The position numbers and the translations under genes were made by a program. Below, one piece after another: positions 8,683 to 17,407 of a stretch of 64,000 bases of DNA. The notes under the pieces were generated by a model. It saw only the letters and a list, made by a program, of their open reading frames with translations. It was not told where the DNA came from and ran no database searches. The stretch comes from Chromobacterium aquaticum (GTDB taxonomy: Bacteria > Pseudomonadota > Gammaproteobacteria > Burkholderiales > Chromobacteriaceae). The DNA is taken from NCBI RefSeq assembly GCF_021129195.1, contig NZ_JAJOHW010000089.1:1-64000 (forward strand). Reading direction: 5' to 3'. Numbering within the stretch: position 1 is the stretch's first letter; each line of letters begins with the position of its first letter.

Positions 8683-9087
8683 TTACCAGGCCAGGAACAG
8701 CAAGGACGCCCCCAGCAGCAGGCACAAGGGGGAATAGAAACGGGTGTCGTTGCGGGCGAAACGGCTATCGCGCACGCTTTTGAACAAGCCGACGTAGCGG
8801 AATTCGCCGATGCCGCGCAGCAGCATCACCGCGCCCAGCGCCAGCAGGCCCCAGCGCACGGTCTCAGCCAGCCAGAAACGGCTCAGATGTCCGTGCAGCG
8901 CCACCGCCAGCGCCGACAGGGCCAATGCCCCGGCCACCATCAAGGTGCCGGTGCGCGAGGGCTGGAACAGCGGTTTGCCATCCACCTCCGGCACGGCTGC
9001 GCCCATGCCCACGGTGCCGCCCAATGCCCAATAACAATGGACCAGACTGATAATCAGAAAAACAGTAATCAAAAACAGGCTCAGCAT
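8683..9087 (-). CDS. DUF3995 family membrane protein
   Basis: A 134-residue hydrophobic protein with four predicted membrane spans (about residues 2-22, 47-67, 76-96 and 115-133). The opening ISLVHCYWALGG and the GEFRYVG segment between spans 3 and 4 are characteristic of DUF3995. No function is established for the family. It is an isolated gene convergent with the sphingomyelinase gene. Confidence 0.8.
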   Translation of the reverse strand: MLSLFLITVFLIISLVHCYWALGGTVGMGAAVPEVDGKPLFQPSRTGTLMVAGALALSALAVALHGHLSRFWLAETVRWGLLALGAVMLLRGIGEFRYVGLFKSVRDSRFARNDTRFYSPLCLLLGASLLFLAW

Positions 9088-9207
9088 AAGCAGGTTCCCT
9101 TTCTAATTAAGTGTTTATCGGAAGTTCAACCTCGCCTCCATTGTACCACAATACCATGAGCATTAATTTGCACGCCCAACAGCGCCCCCCGCACCTCCAG
9201 CCATCAA

Positions 9208-9240
9208 GAAAAAAGCCCCCGGCGCAAAACGCCGGGGGCT
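9208..9240 (-). terminator. Terminator of the pta gene
   Basis: On the minus strand an 11-bp stem AGCCCCCGGCG / CGCCGGGGGCT with a 5-nt loop is followed by a run of six T, 45 bp past the pta stop. Confidence 0.85.
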
Positions 9241-9284
9241 GTCACTTGGATCCATCCTGGATCAGGCCAGGCTGGGCTCGCGTA

Positions 9285-11372
9285 TTATGCGTCCGCCTGG
9301 ATCGCGGTCAGCGCGATGGTATAGACGATGTCGTCCACCAGCGCGCCGCGCGACAGATCGTTGACCGGCTTGCGCAAGCCTTGCAGCATCGGGCCCACCG
9401 ACACCACGCCGGCGGAGCGCTGCACCGCCTTGTAAGTGGTGTTGCCGGTGTTCAGATCCGGGAACACGAAGACATTGGCGCGGCCGGCCACTTCGCTGTC
9501 CGGCGCCTTCTGGCGGCCCACGGATTCCACGCTGGCGGCGTCGTACTGCATCGGGCCGTCTATCATCAGATCCGGACGCTTTTCCTTGGCGATGCGGGTG
9601 GCTTCGCGCACTTTCTCCACGTCCGAACCGCTGCCGGAAGTGCCGGTGGAGTAAGAGATCATCGCCACGCGCGGGCTCAGGCCGAAGGCGCGGGCGGAAT
9701 CGGCGGACTGGATGGCGATGTCGGCCAACTGCTCCGCGTTCGGGTCCGGGTTCACCGCGCAATCGCCGTAAACCAGCACCTGATCCGGCATCAGCATGAA
9801 GAAGATGCTGGACACGATACTCGCGCCCGGAGCGGTCTTGATCAGCTGCAGCGCCGGACGGATGGTGTTGGCGGTGGTGTGCACCGCGCCGGACACCAGG
9901 CCGTCCACCTCGTTCAGCGCCAGCATCATGGTGCCGATCACCACGCTGTCTTCCAGCTGCTCTTCCGCCTGCTGCGCGGTCAGGCCCTTGCTCTTGCGCA
10001 TCTCCATCATCGGCGCCACGTAGCGGCCGGCGGCCTCTTTCGGGGCCAGGATCTCGATGTCGGCCGGTAGGGTCACGCCCTGGGCTTCCGCCACCTGGCG
10101 GATGCGCTCCGGTTCGCCGATCAGCACGCAGCGGGCGATGCCCTTCTCGTGGCAGATGGCGGCGGCCTGGATGGTGCGCGGCTCGTCGCCTTCCGGCAGC
10201 ACGATGCGCTTCTGCGAGCGGCGCGCGCTCTCGATCAGACGATGGCGGAAGGCCGGCGGCGGCAGGCGCACTTCGCGCGGCTCGCCTATCTTCTGCACCA
10301 GCGCGGAGGTGTCGATGCGCTCGGCGACGAAATCAATCATCGCCTGCATGCGCTCGGTGTCTTCCATCGCCACGTGGCGGTCCAGATTGGCCAGCATGGT
10401 GCTGGTCTCATAGGTGTCGCGCTCGGTGGACAGAATGCTCAGGCCGGCTTGGCGCGCGGACTGGATCAGCGGCAGGATGCTGCCGGAAACCGGTTCGCCG
10501 CAGGTCAGCAGCAGGCCGGCCAGCGGCACGCCGCGCAGCATGGCCAGCGAGGTGGCCAACACCACGTCGCTGCGGTCGCCCGGCGTCACCACCAGGGTGC
10601 CCGGCAGCAGGCGCTCGGCCATCTTCTCCACGGTGCGGGCCGCCACCACGGTTTCGCGCATGCGCGCTTGCTCGATCTGGCCGGCGTGCTCGATCTTCAA
10701 GCCCAGCGCGCTAACCACGTCCAGCACGCGCGGCGCGTCCAGCTTGGCGTCGTAAGGCACGCAGCCCAACAGCGGCGTGACGCAGCCCAGGGCCGCCAGC
10801 TCGGCGCGCAGCGCGTCCAGCTTGCCGCATTCCGCGCCGCGGTTCAGCAGCAGGCCGGCCAGCTTGCCGTTGCCGTCGGCGCTGAACTGGCTCTGCACCA
10901 GCTGCACGCATTCCGCGATGCCGCGCGCGTCGCGGTCGGCGCCGGACAACACCAGCAGCAGCTCGGCGGACAGGCTGCCCGCCATTTCCGCGTTCAGACG
11001 CAGCGTGGTTTGCGCGTCCGCGTCCGGCACCAGGCCTTCAACGATCAGCACATCGTGATTGTCGCGCGCCTGTTCCGCCAGGCGCACCACGTCTTCCATC
11101 AGCGTGGCCAGTTCGCCTTCGCGCAGCATGGCTTGCGCGCGGGCAAACGGGATGGACGCAGGCGCGTCGATATTGCACAGCTGGCGGGCGAAGTGATTGG
11201 ACAGCTCCGCGCCGGCGCTGGCGCTGGCGGCCTGGGCGATGGGCTTGACGAAGCCCACCTTGATGCCGTCGCGCTCCAGCGCGTGCACCAGGCCAAGAGT
11301 CATGGAGGTCAGCCCGGCGTCCGAACCATAGGAAGCCAGGAAAAACACTCGTTTCGGTTGTTGCGATGTCAT
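9285..11372 (-). CDS. pta: Phosphate acetyltransferase (long, Pta type)
   Basis: A 695-residue protein of the long Pta class. Residues 1 to about 350 hold the regulatory P-loop-like domain (RVFFLASYGSDAGLTSMTLGL) and a DRTGG-type segment. Residues about 370-695 hold the catalytic PTA_PTB domain (RKRIVLPEGDEPR, GDCAVNPDPN, MISYSTGTSGSG, PDLNTGNTTYKAVQRSAG). It converts acetyl-CoA and phosphate to acetyl phosphate and CoA. It follows ackA by 114 bp in the same direction, so the two are likely one unit producing acetate and ATP. The frame starts with ATG at 11372; the ribosome site is weak. Confidence 0.95.
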   Translation of the reverse strand: MTSQQPKRVFFLASYGSDAGLTSMTLGLVHALERDGIKVGFVKPIAQAASASAGAELSNHFARQLCNIDAPASIPFARAQAMLREGELATLMEDVVRLAEQARDNHDVLIVEGLVPDADAQTTLRLNAEMAGSLSAELLLVLSGADRDARGIAECVQLVQSQFSADGNGKLAGLLLNRGAECGKLDALRAELAALGCVTPLLGCVPYDAKLDAPRVLDVVSALGLKIEHAGQIEQARMRETVVAARTVEKMAERLLPGTLVVTPGDRSDVVLATSLAMLRGVPLAGLLLTCGEPVSGSILPLIQSARQAGLSILSTERDTYETSTMLANLDRHVAMEDTERMQAMIDFVAERIDTSALVQKIGEPREVRLPPPAFRHRLIESARRSQKRIVLPEGDEPRTIQAAAICHEKGIARCVLIGEPERIRQVAEAQGVTLPADIEILAPKEAAGRYVAPMMEMRKSKGLTAQQAEEQLEDSVVIGTMMLALNEVDGLVSGAVHTTANTIRPALQLIKTAPGASIVSSIFFMLMPDQVLVYGDCAVNPDPNAEQLADIAIQSADSARAFGLSPRVAMISYSTGTSGSGSDVEKVREATRIAKEKRPDLMIDGPMQYDAASVESVGRQKAPDSEVAGRANVFVFPDLNTGNTTYKAVQRSAGVVSVGPMLQGLRKPVNDLSRGALVDDIVYTIALTAIQADA

Positions 11373-11486
11373 GGTTTTGCTTTCGACGCGCGCGCCGCCG
11401 CTAGGCGGCCCGGCGTTCAGAATCAGGCGGCGGCCGACGGAACGCCGGCCGCGCGATACAGACGCGGCTTGCGCCGCGAGGTCCTA

Positions 11487-12680
11487 TCAGATACCGGCCA
11501 GGTCGGCGGTATCCTTGGCGATCATCCACTCTTCATTGGTGGCCATCACCAGCGCGGTGGTGCTGCCCGGCTGGCTGATCACGCCGGTATTGCCGCGCAC
11601 GGCGCGCTCGTTGGCGGCCGCGTCCACGGCGAAGCCCAGCACCTTCATGTGGTTCAGGGTCTTCTCGCGCAGCAGGCTGGAGTTCTCGCCGATGCCGCCG
11701 GTGAACACCAGCGCGTCGATGCGCTCCAGCGAGGTGGCCAGGCCACCCAGCAGGCGGGCCAGACGGTGAGCGAACATGTCCAGCGCCAGTTGCGCGTCCA
11801 CATTGCCTTCCGCCGCCGCCTCTTCCAGAGCGCGACAGTCGCTGGACACGCCGGAAATGCCCAGCAGGCCGCTCTGCTTGTTCAGCAGATTGTCGATGCC
11901 GTCCAGATCCAGGCCTTCCTTGCGGGCGATGAAGGTCACCGCGGCCGGGTCGATGTCGCCGGAACGGGTGCCCATGATCAGGCCTTCCAGCGGGGTCATG
12001 CCCATGGTGGTGTCCATGCACTTGCCGTTCTTCACCGCGGAAGCGGACGCGCCGTTGCCCAGGTGGGCGATCAGGATGCCGTGATTAGCCGGGTCCAGCT
12101 TCAGCTCGGCCACGGTTTCGCCGGCGATGAAGCGATGGCTGGTGCCGTGCATGCCGTAGCGGCGCACGCCGTATTCTTTGTAGAAACGCTGCGGCACGGC
12201 GTACATATAGGCCGGCTTGGGCATGGTCTGATGGAAGGCGGTGTCGAACACCACTACCTGCGGCAGCTTGGGGAAGGCTTTCTGCGCGGCGCGGATGCCC
12301 ACCAGGTGGCCCGGGTTGTGCAGCGGCGCCAGCGCGCAGCATTCTTCGATGCCGGCCAGCACTTCGTCGGTGATCAGCGCGGACGCCTGGAAGCGCTCGC
12401 CGCCGTGCACGATGCGGTGGCCGATGGCGGCCACGCTGTCCAGCCACTCATGCTCGCCCATGAAGCGGGTCAGCGCTTCCATCGCCTCGGCGTGGCTGCC
12501 GCCGTTCAGCGACTCCGTCTTCTTGCCTTCCGCGGTTTTGAAAATGATGCGCGAATCCGCCAGGCCCAGGCACTCGGCCAGGCCAGACAGCAGCGGCTCG
12601 CTGGAGCCCTTGGGCAGCAGCGCGAATTTCAGCGAGGAACTGCCGCAGTTGATCACCAGAATTTCAGAAGATGTCGTCAT
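11487..12680 (-). CDS. ackA: Acetate kinase
   Basis: A 397-residue ASKHA-fold kinase. Family signatures are all visible: NCGSSSLKFAL near the N-terminus, GHRIVHGGE, MHGTSHRF, HLGNGASASA, DTTMGMTPLEGL, TRSGDIDP and the C-terminal FTGGIGENS. It makes ATP from acetyl phosphate, closing the fermentation route from pyruvate through Pta. It lies 91 bp after pflA on the same strand with a terminator-like hairpin between, so ackA-pta may be expressed partly by read-through from pflA. The start at 12680 is supported by the family N-terminus (ILVINCGSS). Confidence 0.96.
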   Translation of the reverse strand: MTTSSEILVINCGSSSLKFALLPKGSSEPLLSGLAECLGLADSRIIFKTAEGKKTESLNGGSHAEAMEALTRFMGEHEWLDSVAAIGHRIVHGGERFQASALITDEVLAGIEECCALAPLHNPGHLVGIRAAQKAFPKLPQVVVFDTAFHQTMPKPAYMYAVPQRFYKEYGVRRYGMHGTSHRFIAGETVAELKLDPANHGILIAHLGNGASASAVKNGKCMDTTMGMTPLEGLIMGTRSGDIDPAAVTFIARKEGLDLDGIDNLLNKQSGLLGISGVSSDCRALEEAAAEGNVDAQLALDMFAHRLARLLGGLATSLERIDALVFTGGIGENSSLLREKTLNHMKVLGFAVDAAANERAVRGNTGVISQPGSTTALVMATNEEWMIAKDTADLAGI

Positions 12681-12711
12681 AATATATCAGCGATTCATGA
12701 TAGATAATTCG

Positions 12712-12744
12712 ATAAACAAGCAGCGCCGCTCCGGGCGACGCTGC
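12712..12744 (-). terminator. Terminator or attenuator between pflA and ackA
   Basis: On the minus strand a 10-bp stem GCAGCGTCGC / GCGGCGCTGC (one G-U pair in RNA), 5-nt loop, then TTGTTT. Only about 30 bp separate it from the ackA start. Confidence 0.6.
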
Positions 12745-12771
12745 CAGCCAAAACCACCGGCCGGAAGGCGT

Positions 12772-13563
12772 TCAAGTCACCTTCAAGCCTTTACAGGAAA
12801 ACAACTCGCGGGCACGTTTGACCTGCTCCGGCGTGGGAATCGGCGTATCCGCCAACTGGTATTCCATGCCCAGCTTCTGCCACTTGTCCATGCCCAACTG
12901 ATGGAAGGGCAATACTTCCACCCGCTCCACCACACTGCCCAGGCTGGCGACGAAATCCGCCAGCCTGCTGATGTCCTCGTCGCCGTCGGTCAAACCCGGC
13001 ACCAGCACATAACGCACCCACATCTTCTTGCCCAACCGCTGCAGGCGGCGGGCGAAATCCAGCGTCGGCTGCAAGGGCTGGCCGGTCAGCGCGTGATAGC
13101 GCTCCGGGTCCGAATGCTTGATGTCCAGCATCACCAGGTCCACCGCGTCGAACCACTCGTCGCTGACCCGCTCATGCAAAAAGCCCTGGGTATCCAGCGC
13201 CGTGTGCAGGCCGAAGCGGCGCTTGGCCTCGCGGAACAGCGCGCCGACGAATTCGTCCTGCATCAGCGGCTCGCCGCCGGACACCGTCACGCCGCCGGCG
13301 AACTTCAAAAAGCGCGCATACGGCTCCAGCTCCGCCATCGCCTGCTCCACCGTGACCTGGCGGCCATTGTGCAGCTTCCAGGTATCCGGGTTATGGCAGT
13401 ATAGGCAGCGGAACTGGCAGCCCGAGGTGAAGAAGACAAAGCGCATGCCAGGCCCATCCACCCCGGCCCCGCTCTCCGTGGAGTGCAGGTAACCCACCAC
13501 GGATTCGGGAGACATGGCGTGTTCTTGCGAGGCCGTGTCCACGGCGGTTTGGGTATCTGGCAT
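12772..13563 (-). CDS. pflA: Pyruvate formate-lyase activating enzyme
   Basis: A 263-residue radical SAM enzyme. The cluster motif CxxxCxxC is Cys49, Cys53, Cys56 (CQFRCLYCHNPD), followed by the SAM-binding GGVTVSGGEPL. It abstracts hydrogen from the PflB glycine to form the glycyl radical that starts pyruvate cleavage. The start at 13563 has AAGGAG about 9 bp upstream. The substrate gene pflB lies 45 kb away beyond the prophage, instead of next door as in enterics. An FNR-type box lies about 160 bp upstream. Confidence 0.93.
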   Translation of the reverse strand: MPDTQTAVDTASQEHAMSPESVVGYLHSTESGAGVDGPGMRFVFFTSGCQFRCLYCHNPDTWKLHNGRQVTVEQAMAELEPYARFLKFAGGVTVSGGEPLMQDEFVGALFREAKRRFGLHTALDTQGFLHERVSDEWFDAVDLVMLDIKHSDPERYHALTGQPLQPTLDFARRLQRLGKKMWVRYVLVPGLTDGDEDISRLADFVASLGSVVERVEVLPFHQLGMDKWQKLGMEYQLADTPIPTPEQVKRARELFSCKGLKVT

Positions 13564-13674
13564 GCGTTTGTGCTCCTTTGGCCGACACAGGCAAACCCCA
13601 TCGAGGGCCGCCTTTTAAAGCATAGTGCGCGGTTCCGAACGGGCATGCGCCCAAAACGCCAGAGCCGAACACAA

Positions 13675-13716
13675 ATGTTATTTTACGAACACATTTTATA
13701 TTCTAAAACGAAAATA
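13675..13716. promoter_or_regulatory. TGTT/AACA-type palindromes upstream of pflA
   Basis: TGTTATTTTACGAACA (13676-13691) and TTCTAAAACGAAAATA (13701-13716) resemble the TGTTCG-N4-CGAACA motif also found near pflB, focA and sdaC. They lie just on the far side of the FNR-type box from 13722. Confidence 0.4.
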
Positions 13717-13721
13717 TGTGT

Positions 13722-13735
13722 TTGATACAGGTCAA
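13722..13735. promoter_or_regulatory. FNR/Anr-type box upstream of pflA
   Basis: TTGAT-ACAG-GTCAA differs from the FNR consensus half-site by one base. It lies in the 451-bp gap before the 14015 gene; no coding region was seen in 13564-14014. Confidence 0.65.
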
Positions 13736-14014
13736 AAGCGTACATTGTGATGTGCGCACGCCACATAGCCCCCACCCCTCGCCTGATCAAACCCTTGATT
13801 TCAGTCGTGTTCTAGTTAAAACAATCGTTAGTTTTACCTTGCAGTGCAATATTTTCGCTCGTTCGCGAACATCCTCATAACACCCCATAGGCATAAGCGT
13901 GACCGGGCGCGCGCCCGCCCGCTGCTGAGCTGGATCAAAGCACGGGTCGTTTTTGCAAATGTCATTGGCGGCATCTATTATGCCAAAGGGATTCCACACC
14001 CACGGTGAACCGCC

Positions 14015-15148
14015 ATGAACGCACTCCGCCTCGCCCTCAAAAGCGTGATCGAATATCCGCTGCCCGCCTCCAGCCAAACCCATGAAGTGGCCGCCATCGG
14101 GCCGGACCTGCTGCTGATCTCCCAACAGCCGTCCGGCGCGCTGGTCAAAATGCGGGTGGACCCGCACAGCGGCCAACCGCGCGCCGCCATCGCCCACGTC
14201 ATCGACAACCCGTTTACCGGCTTGCATGGGCTGACCGTTTCCAAAACCCACCCCGGCTGCCTGTGGGTGACGCTGCAATTCCAGTCCGAACTGCTGCTGA
14301 TAGACCCGATAGCGTCTGACCTGACCACGCCGCCAGAAATCCTCAAGCGGGTGCCGCTGCCGCAGCTGGCGCGTGGCCCGCACGTGGTGGTGGAAGACGG
14401 CGACATCCTGTGGACCTCCTGCAAGGACAGCCACCACATCGTGCGCGTCGACAGCCGTAACCCCGCCGCCGCCACCCTCTACCCCTGCCCGCCGCGCCCC
14501 ATCTTCGTCCAGCGCCACCCGGACAGCGGCGACATTTACGCCACGCTGGACCAATCCAGCCAGCTCTACCGCATCCCGGCCAACGGCGGCGCGCCCGCCG
14601 CCATTGAAATCCCCGCCGAACACGGCAACACCCCGGTGGGCATGGTGCCGGGGCCGGACGGCAATCTGTGGTTCGCGCTGCTGGGCAACGCCTCCGGCGG
14701 CAACGGCGGCTTCGGCCGCATCCGGGCCGGCGGCGACATCGACTGGTTCCGGCTCAGCACCGCCCCGGCCGCCGGCGCCGGCTTCATCCACCTGGGCTTC
14801 ACGCCGGAATCCGGCGCGGAACCGCGCCTCAACCTGCTGGCCTCGTCCATGGCCTGCGACAGCGCCCTCAACGGCGTGGTGCAAGTGAAGATGAGCCCGG
14901 ACTACAGCCGCGTGGAAACGCAGCAGACCATCGCCTTCCCCTCCCAGCACAGCATGAGCCACCGCGTGCTCAGCACCGTGCACGGCCTCTACGCCACCGA
15001 GCTGGGCGCCTGCTGCCTGGCGCATCTGCGCCCGGCGGACAACCGCTATGGCGAAGGCGTCAATGAGATGGCCGACCCTTACTCGCTGTGGGGCTGCGGC
15101 ATACCGGAGACCAGCGTGCGTTATCCGGGCGCGCACCGGGAGGAATAG
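14015..15148 (+). CDS. Cytoplasmic beta-propeller protein, virginiamycin B lyase-like
   Basis: A 377-residue protein without a signal peptide. Repeated blade-like units with DG(N/D)LW or similar turns are visible (HPGCLWVTL, DGDILWTSC, PDSGDIYATL, PDGNLWFALLG). The strongest, GMVPGPDGNLWFALLG, is typical of Vgb / streptogramin lyase and SMP-30-like propellers. A ligand or lyase role is possible, but many such propellers have no known reaction. It stands alone, 450 bp from pflA on the opposite strand. The ATG at 14015 is the only reasonable start; the ribosome site is weak. Confidence 0.6.
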   Translation: MNALRLALKSVIEYPLPASSQTHEVAAIGPDLLLISQQPSGALVKMRVDPHSGQPRAAIAHVIDNPFTGLHGLTVSKTHPGCLWVTLQFQSELLLIDPIASDLTTPPEILKRVPLPQLARGPHVVVEDGDILWTSCKDSHHIVRVDSRNPAAATLYPCPPRPIFVQRHPDSGDIYATLDQSSQLYRIPANGGAPAAIEIPAEHGNTPVGMVPGPDGNLWFALLGNASGGNGGFGRIRAGGDIDWFRLSTAPAAGAGFIHLGFTPESGAEPRLNLLASSMACDSALNGVVQVKMSPDYSRVETQQTIAFPSQHSMSHRVLSTVHGLYATELGACCLAHLRPADNRYGEGVNEMADPYSLWGCGIPETSVRYPGAHREE

Positions 15149-15199
15149 GATTTGGCGAAGGTCGTGCTGATGTTGCATCCGCTGCGCGGAAGCTTGGAC

Positions 15200-15286
15200 G
15201 GGTGAAGCGCAGCGATACCCACCACCGCCCGGTATGAAAGCACACGCGGCATCGTGTCCGCGTGGGTATCGCCTACGGCTCCACCC
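15200..15286. repeat. Inverted-repeat intergenic element
   Basis: A GGGTGAAGCGCAGCGATACC arm (15200-15219) and a near-complementary arm ending GGCTCCACCC (15262-15286) flank about 40 bp. It lies between convergent genes and resembles REP/BIME-type intergenic repeats of high-GC proteobacteria. Confidence 0.55.
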
Positions 15287-15302
15287 ACCCTAGGCCACGG
15301 CA

Positions 15303-15325
15303 ACGGGCGGCTTACCGCCGCCCGT
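15303..15325. terminator. Hairpin after the M24 gene
   Basis: ACGGGCGGC and its complement form a 9-bp stem with a 5-nt loop next to the M24 stop. No clear T-run follows, so terminator function is uncertain. Confidence 0.4.
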
Positions 15326-15331
15326 CCCGGA

Positions 15332-16006
15332 TCAGCCCTCGCTCACCAGCAAGTCTTCATAGAAAGCGCCAAACTCGCCGGACGGATCGGCAATCTGGAT
15401 TTCCAGAATCCACAAGCCGGTGTCCGGGCACTGGGCGAAATCGCCCAAGCTGCCGGCCTTGTAAATGGCGTGCGGAAAGTCCGACACCCGGTGGCCCTTG
15501 ATGTCCAGGTTCAGCCGCCAGCCCATTGCCTCGGCGCGCTCCGCCGCGTACTGATACAAGGCCGGGCCGGCCAGGCGCTCGCGCCGCCATTTGTCCGCCA
15601 CCTCCTGCCACAACTGGCGCGCCGCCTCGGCACAGGCCTGCTTGCGCGCATTGTCGCCGGCAACGAAGGTATCGCCGGCGTCGCCCTCGTGGCCGTCCCA
15701 GACGATGCCCAGATCAATGAAGAAGATATCGTCGTCCAGCAGCACATTGTCCGGGTCGATCTGCTGCTTGAAGATTTTCAGCGTGCTGCGGCCAAAGCGG
15801 ATGATGATGCCGTGCCAGATGCGGTCCATACCCATGCTTTCCAGCTCCGCCTTGGCCAAATCCTTGGCCTGCTGTTCGGTCATGCCGGGGCGGATCTGCG
15901 CGGCGATGCGCCGCACCGCCGCCATGGTCTTGTCGCGGGCGACGATCATTTTTTCCAGGGAGAAAGCGCTGCCCACCGCTTGCGGCGAGAGAGAGATTGA
16001 CGTCAT
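15332..16006 (-). CDS. M24 (aminopeptidase P-like) family protein
   Basis: A 224-residue single-domain pita-bread-fold protein without the N-terminal domain of full aminopeptidase P. Metal-ligand positions can be matched: Asp98 (FIDLG), Asp109 (EGDAGDTF), a His in GHRVSDFPH (172 or 179), Glu202 (LEIQI) and Glu218. Active M24 enzymes remove N-terminal residues using two metal ions; some small members have other roles. It is oriented away from the prophage, and its promoter region borders the palindrome that holds the insertion site. Confidence 0.75.
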   Translation of the reverse strand: MTSISLSPQAVGSAFSLEKMIVARDKTMAAVRRIAAQIRPGMTEQQAKDLAKAELESMGMDRIWHGIIIRFGRSTLKIFKQQIDPDNVLLDDDIFFIDLGIVWDGHEGDAGDTFVAGDNARKQACAEAARQLWQEVADKWRRERLAGPALYQYAAERAEAMGWRLNLDIKGHRVSDFPHAIYKAGSLGDFAQCPDTGLWILEIQIADPSGEFGAFYEDLLVSEG

Positions 16007-16191
16007 GGGGAATGCCCTATCTTGTAGTAAAGATAAACCGACGAAATGGGCAGTGAAGTATACCGCAACGCAGCAAAATTATGACATTCAAATCGCAGAC
16101 CAAATCAGGCTGCCCGCCTCTGCAAAGTTGCGCACGATCCTGCACCGGCCTTTTGGACTTAGCCCCCAAGCCCCGAAAAAAACCAGGTATC

Positions 16192-16274
16192 CGACGCACC
16201 CCCACTCCCTTCAAGCCTGCCGTCGGGTGGCAGGCCCGAGGTCTTAAGCGGCTGCTTGTTCGAGCACCGCGACG
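16192..16274. repeat. Left arm of large host palindrome split by the prophage
   Basis: Blocks CAAGCCTG, CAGGCCCGAGG, GCGGCTG and GCACCGCG occur here in order, and their complements occur in reverse order at 52561-52628, beyond the prophage. Joined across the TTAGC target, they form an imperfect palindrome with arms of about 70 bp. Confidence 0.7.
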
Positions 16275-16279
16275 TTAGC
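16275..16279. other. 5-bp target-site duplication, left copy (TTAGC)
   Basis: TTAGC directly precedes the prophage TG end and is repeated at 52556-52560 directly after its CA end. Five base pairs is the duplication size made by Mu-type transposition. Confidence 0.85.
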
Positions 16280-16296
16280 TGTGGGGTAGTGGTTAG

Positions 16297-16306
16297 TTTG
16301 TCACTC
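16297..16306 (+). promoter_or_regulatory. Left-end transposase site candidate (L1)
   Basis: TTTGTCACTC lies 17 bp inside the left terminus and mirrors the right-end site at 52529-52538. A further TTATTGTCACC at 16430-16440 may be a second site. The stretch 16280-16692 otherwise holds no convincing gene. Confidence 0.7.
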
Positions 16307-16692
16307 CAGAATAGAGGGGTGAACACTGCTCAAAGCCAATAGCGGCGCGGCATCTGTCGAAATCTTGCTGCGCGGACGCCGTGCGCAAAAATGATAAATT
16401 CTGGTGTGATTGTGGAGGTTTTTGCGTTGTTATTGTCACCGGAATGATCAGCTTTCGACAATAACTGACCATCGCCCTAGTCGAAGCGCGGATCGTTTGC
16501 TGCTTCTTTGTCCGGAGGGCGATTCTTCTGGTATGGGCAGTGCGGGATTTTGCATAGTCGAGCCTGCGCTGTCTCTTCAAATGCATCATCCAAGGCACGC
16601 ATCAGGGCAAGCTTAACCTCGTCTAGTTCCAACTTGCGGCTATGCTAACTGCAAAGCCATCAGCATAGCCGCATTTATAAGCGCCGCCAATT

Positions 16693-17148
16693 CTAGGCGG
16701 AGAGCACCTTCAACATTTCCTGCAAATCCTTCTCCGTCGCGCCTTTGGCCAGATAGTCGCACAGTACGGCCAGAATGCCCGCCCGCCGCTCAGGCTTGAG
16801 ACGTAGCCCTTTTTTCTGTAGCCACTCTTCAAGGACGGCATCGACAAACTTTATCGTCTCCAAGTCGACGCTACGCCCTCCTGGCATGATCGTGCCAGCA
16901 ACCTTCTCTTCCTGTGCAGCCTCTATTTGCCCAGTTGGTGTTAGCTCCGTCGATAAAGGGACTGCCACCTCTACTGCAGACAAGTACTGAGCGGGAACTT
17001 CATAAACGCGGCGAGTGCCGCCTATCCCCTTCTTCTCCTCGTAGTACCAGCCCTCAGCAGCCGCTCGTGCAATCACAGCTTGCTTGGAAGTCGGCAGGCC
17101 AGGAAGACGCATCGCTCCAATCTCGCTGGCAGAAAGTAATTTTTTCAC
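16693..17148 (-). CDS. Mu-type phage repressor
   Basis: A 151-residue protein starting with GTG at 17148. Residues 1-60 form a Mu-type winged-helix DNA-binding domain (LPGLPTSKQAVIARAAAEGW, GIGGTRRVYEVP), which closely parallels the N-terminus of the transposase at 18304. The C-terminal helical part would serve for assembly. It is divergent from ner and faces a cluster of CGGAAC-containing sites that overlap its own start, so it likely represses both early promoters and itself. Length is shorter than the Mu c repressor (about 196 residues). Confidence 0.85.
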   Translation of the reverse strand: MKKLLSASEIGAMRLPGLPTSKQAVIARAAAEGWYYEEKKGIGGTRRVYEVPAQYLSAVEVAVPLSTELTPTGQIEAAQEEKVAGTIMPGGRSVDLETIKFVDAVLEEWLQKKGLRLKPERRAGILAVLCDYLAKGATEKDLQEMLKVLSA

Positions 17149-17168
17149 GGAACGCTTTGCGCCTCAAA

Positions 17169-17330
17169 AGTGTTCCGTAAGAACGATTTTCGCGTCCACA
17201 CGGAACAGTTTAAATTTATCAATAAAAATCAATGGCTTGCTCGCCAAAAAGCTCGGAGGCACGCAAGTGGTGAGTGTTTTTTAGTGTTCCGCAACGGAAC
17301 GCTCTTGACGGAACACTTAAGAACACTTAA
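17169..17330. promoter_or_regulatory. Early operator region with repeated GTTCCG/CGGAAC sites
   Basis: Sites seen: AGTGTTCCGT (17169-17178), ACACGGAACAGT (17198-17209), AGTGTTCCG-CAA-CGGAACGCT (17283-17303, near-perfect palindrome), GACGGAACACT (17307-17317) and AAGAACACTT (17319-17328). They lie in two groups between the divergent repressor and ner genes, as in the Mu operator/enhancer. Confidence 0.75.
17227..17239 (+). promoter_or_regulatory. IHF-binding site candidate between operator groups
   Basis: AATCAATGGCTTG matches WATCAANNNNTTR at every fixed position and is preceded by an A/T-rich run. Its place between the two operator clusters parallels the IHF site of the Mu enhancer. Confidence 0.6.
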
Positions 17331-17331
17331 T
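17305..17331 (+). promoter_or_regulatory. Candidate early promoter (Pe)
   Basis: TTGACG (17305-17310) fits a -35 box and CTTAAT (17326-17331) a -10 box at a short 15-bp spacing. Both overlap repressor operator sequences, as expected for a repressible early promoter. Confidence 0.4.
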
Positions 17332-17407
17332 CTTGGTTAAAAGTGACCTTCGGGATTAACGCCCGAACAAAAAACCGGCGGTAACCGGTTATCAAAAGGA
17401 GCCAAGT

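Noticed and set aside
10149-12707. 852-codon plus-strand open frame
   Set aside because: It lies opposite pta and ackA, both of which show complete family motifs; its translation is His/Gln/Arg low complexity.
15149-15331. Possible RNA gene between convergent genes
   Set aside because: The inverted repeat looks like a common intergenic repeat; no promoter or tRNA-like fold seen.
16293-16598. 101-codon minus-strand frame in the prophage left end
   Set aside because: It overlaps the transposase sites, has no ribosome site and no family likeness.
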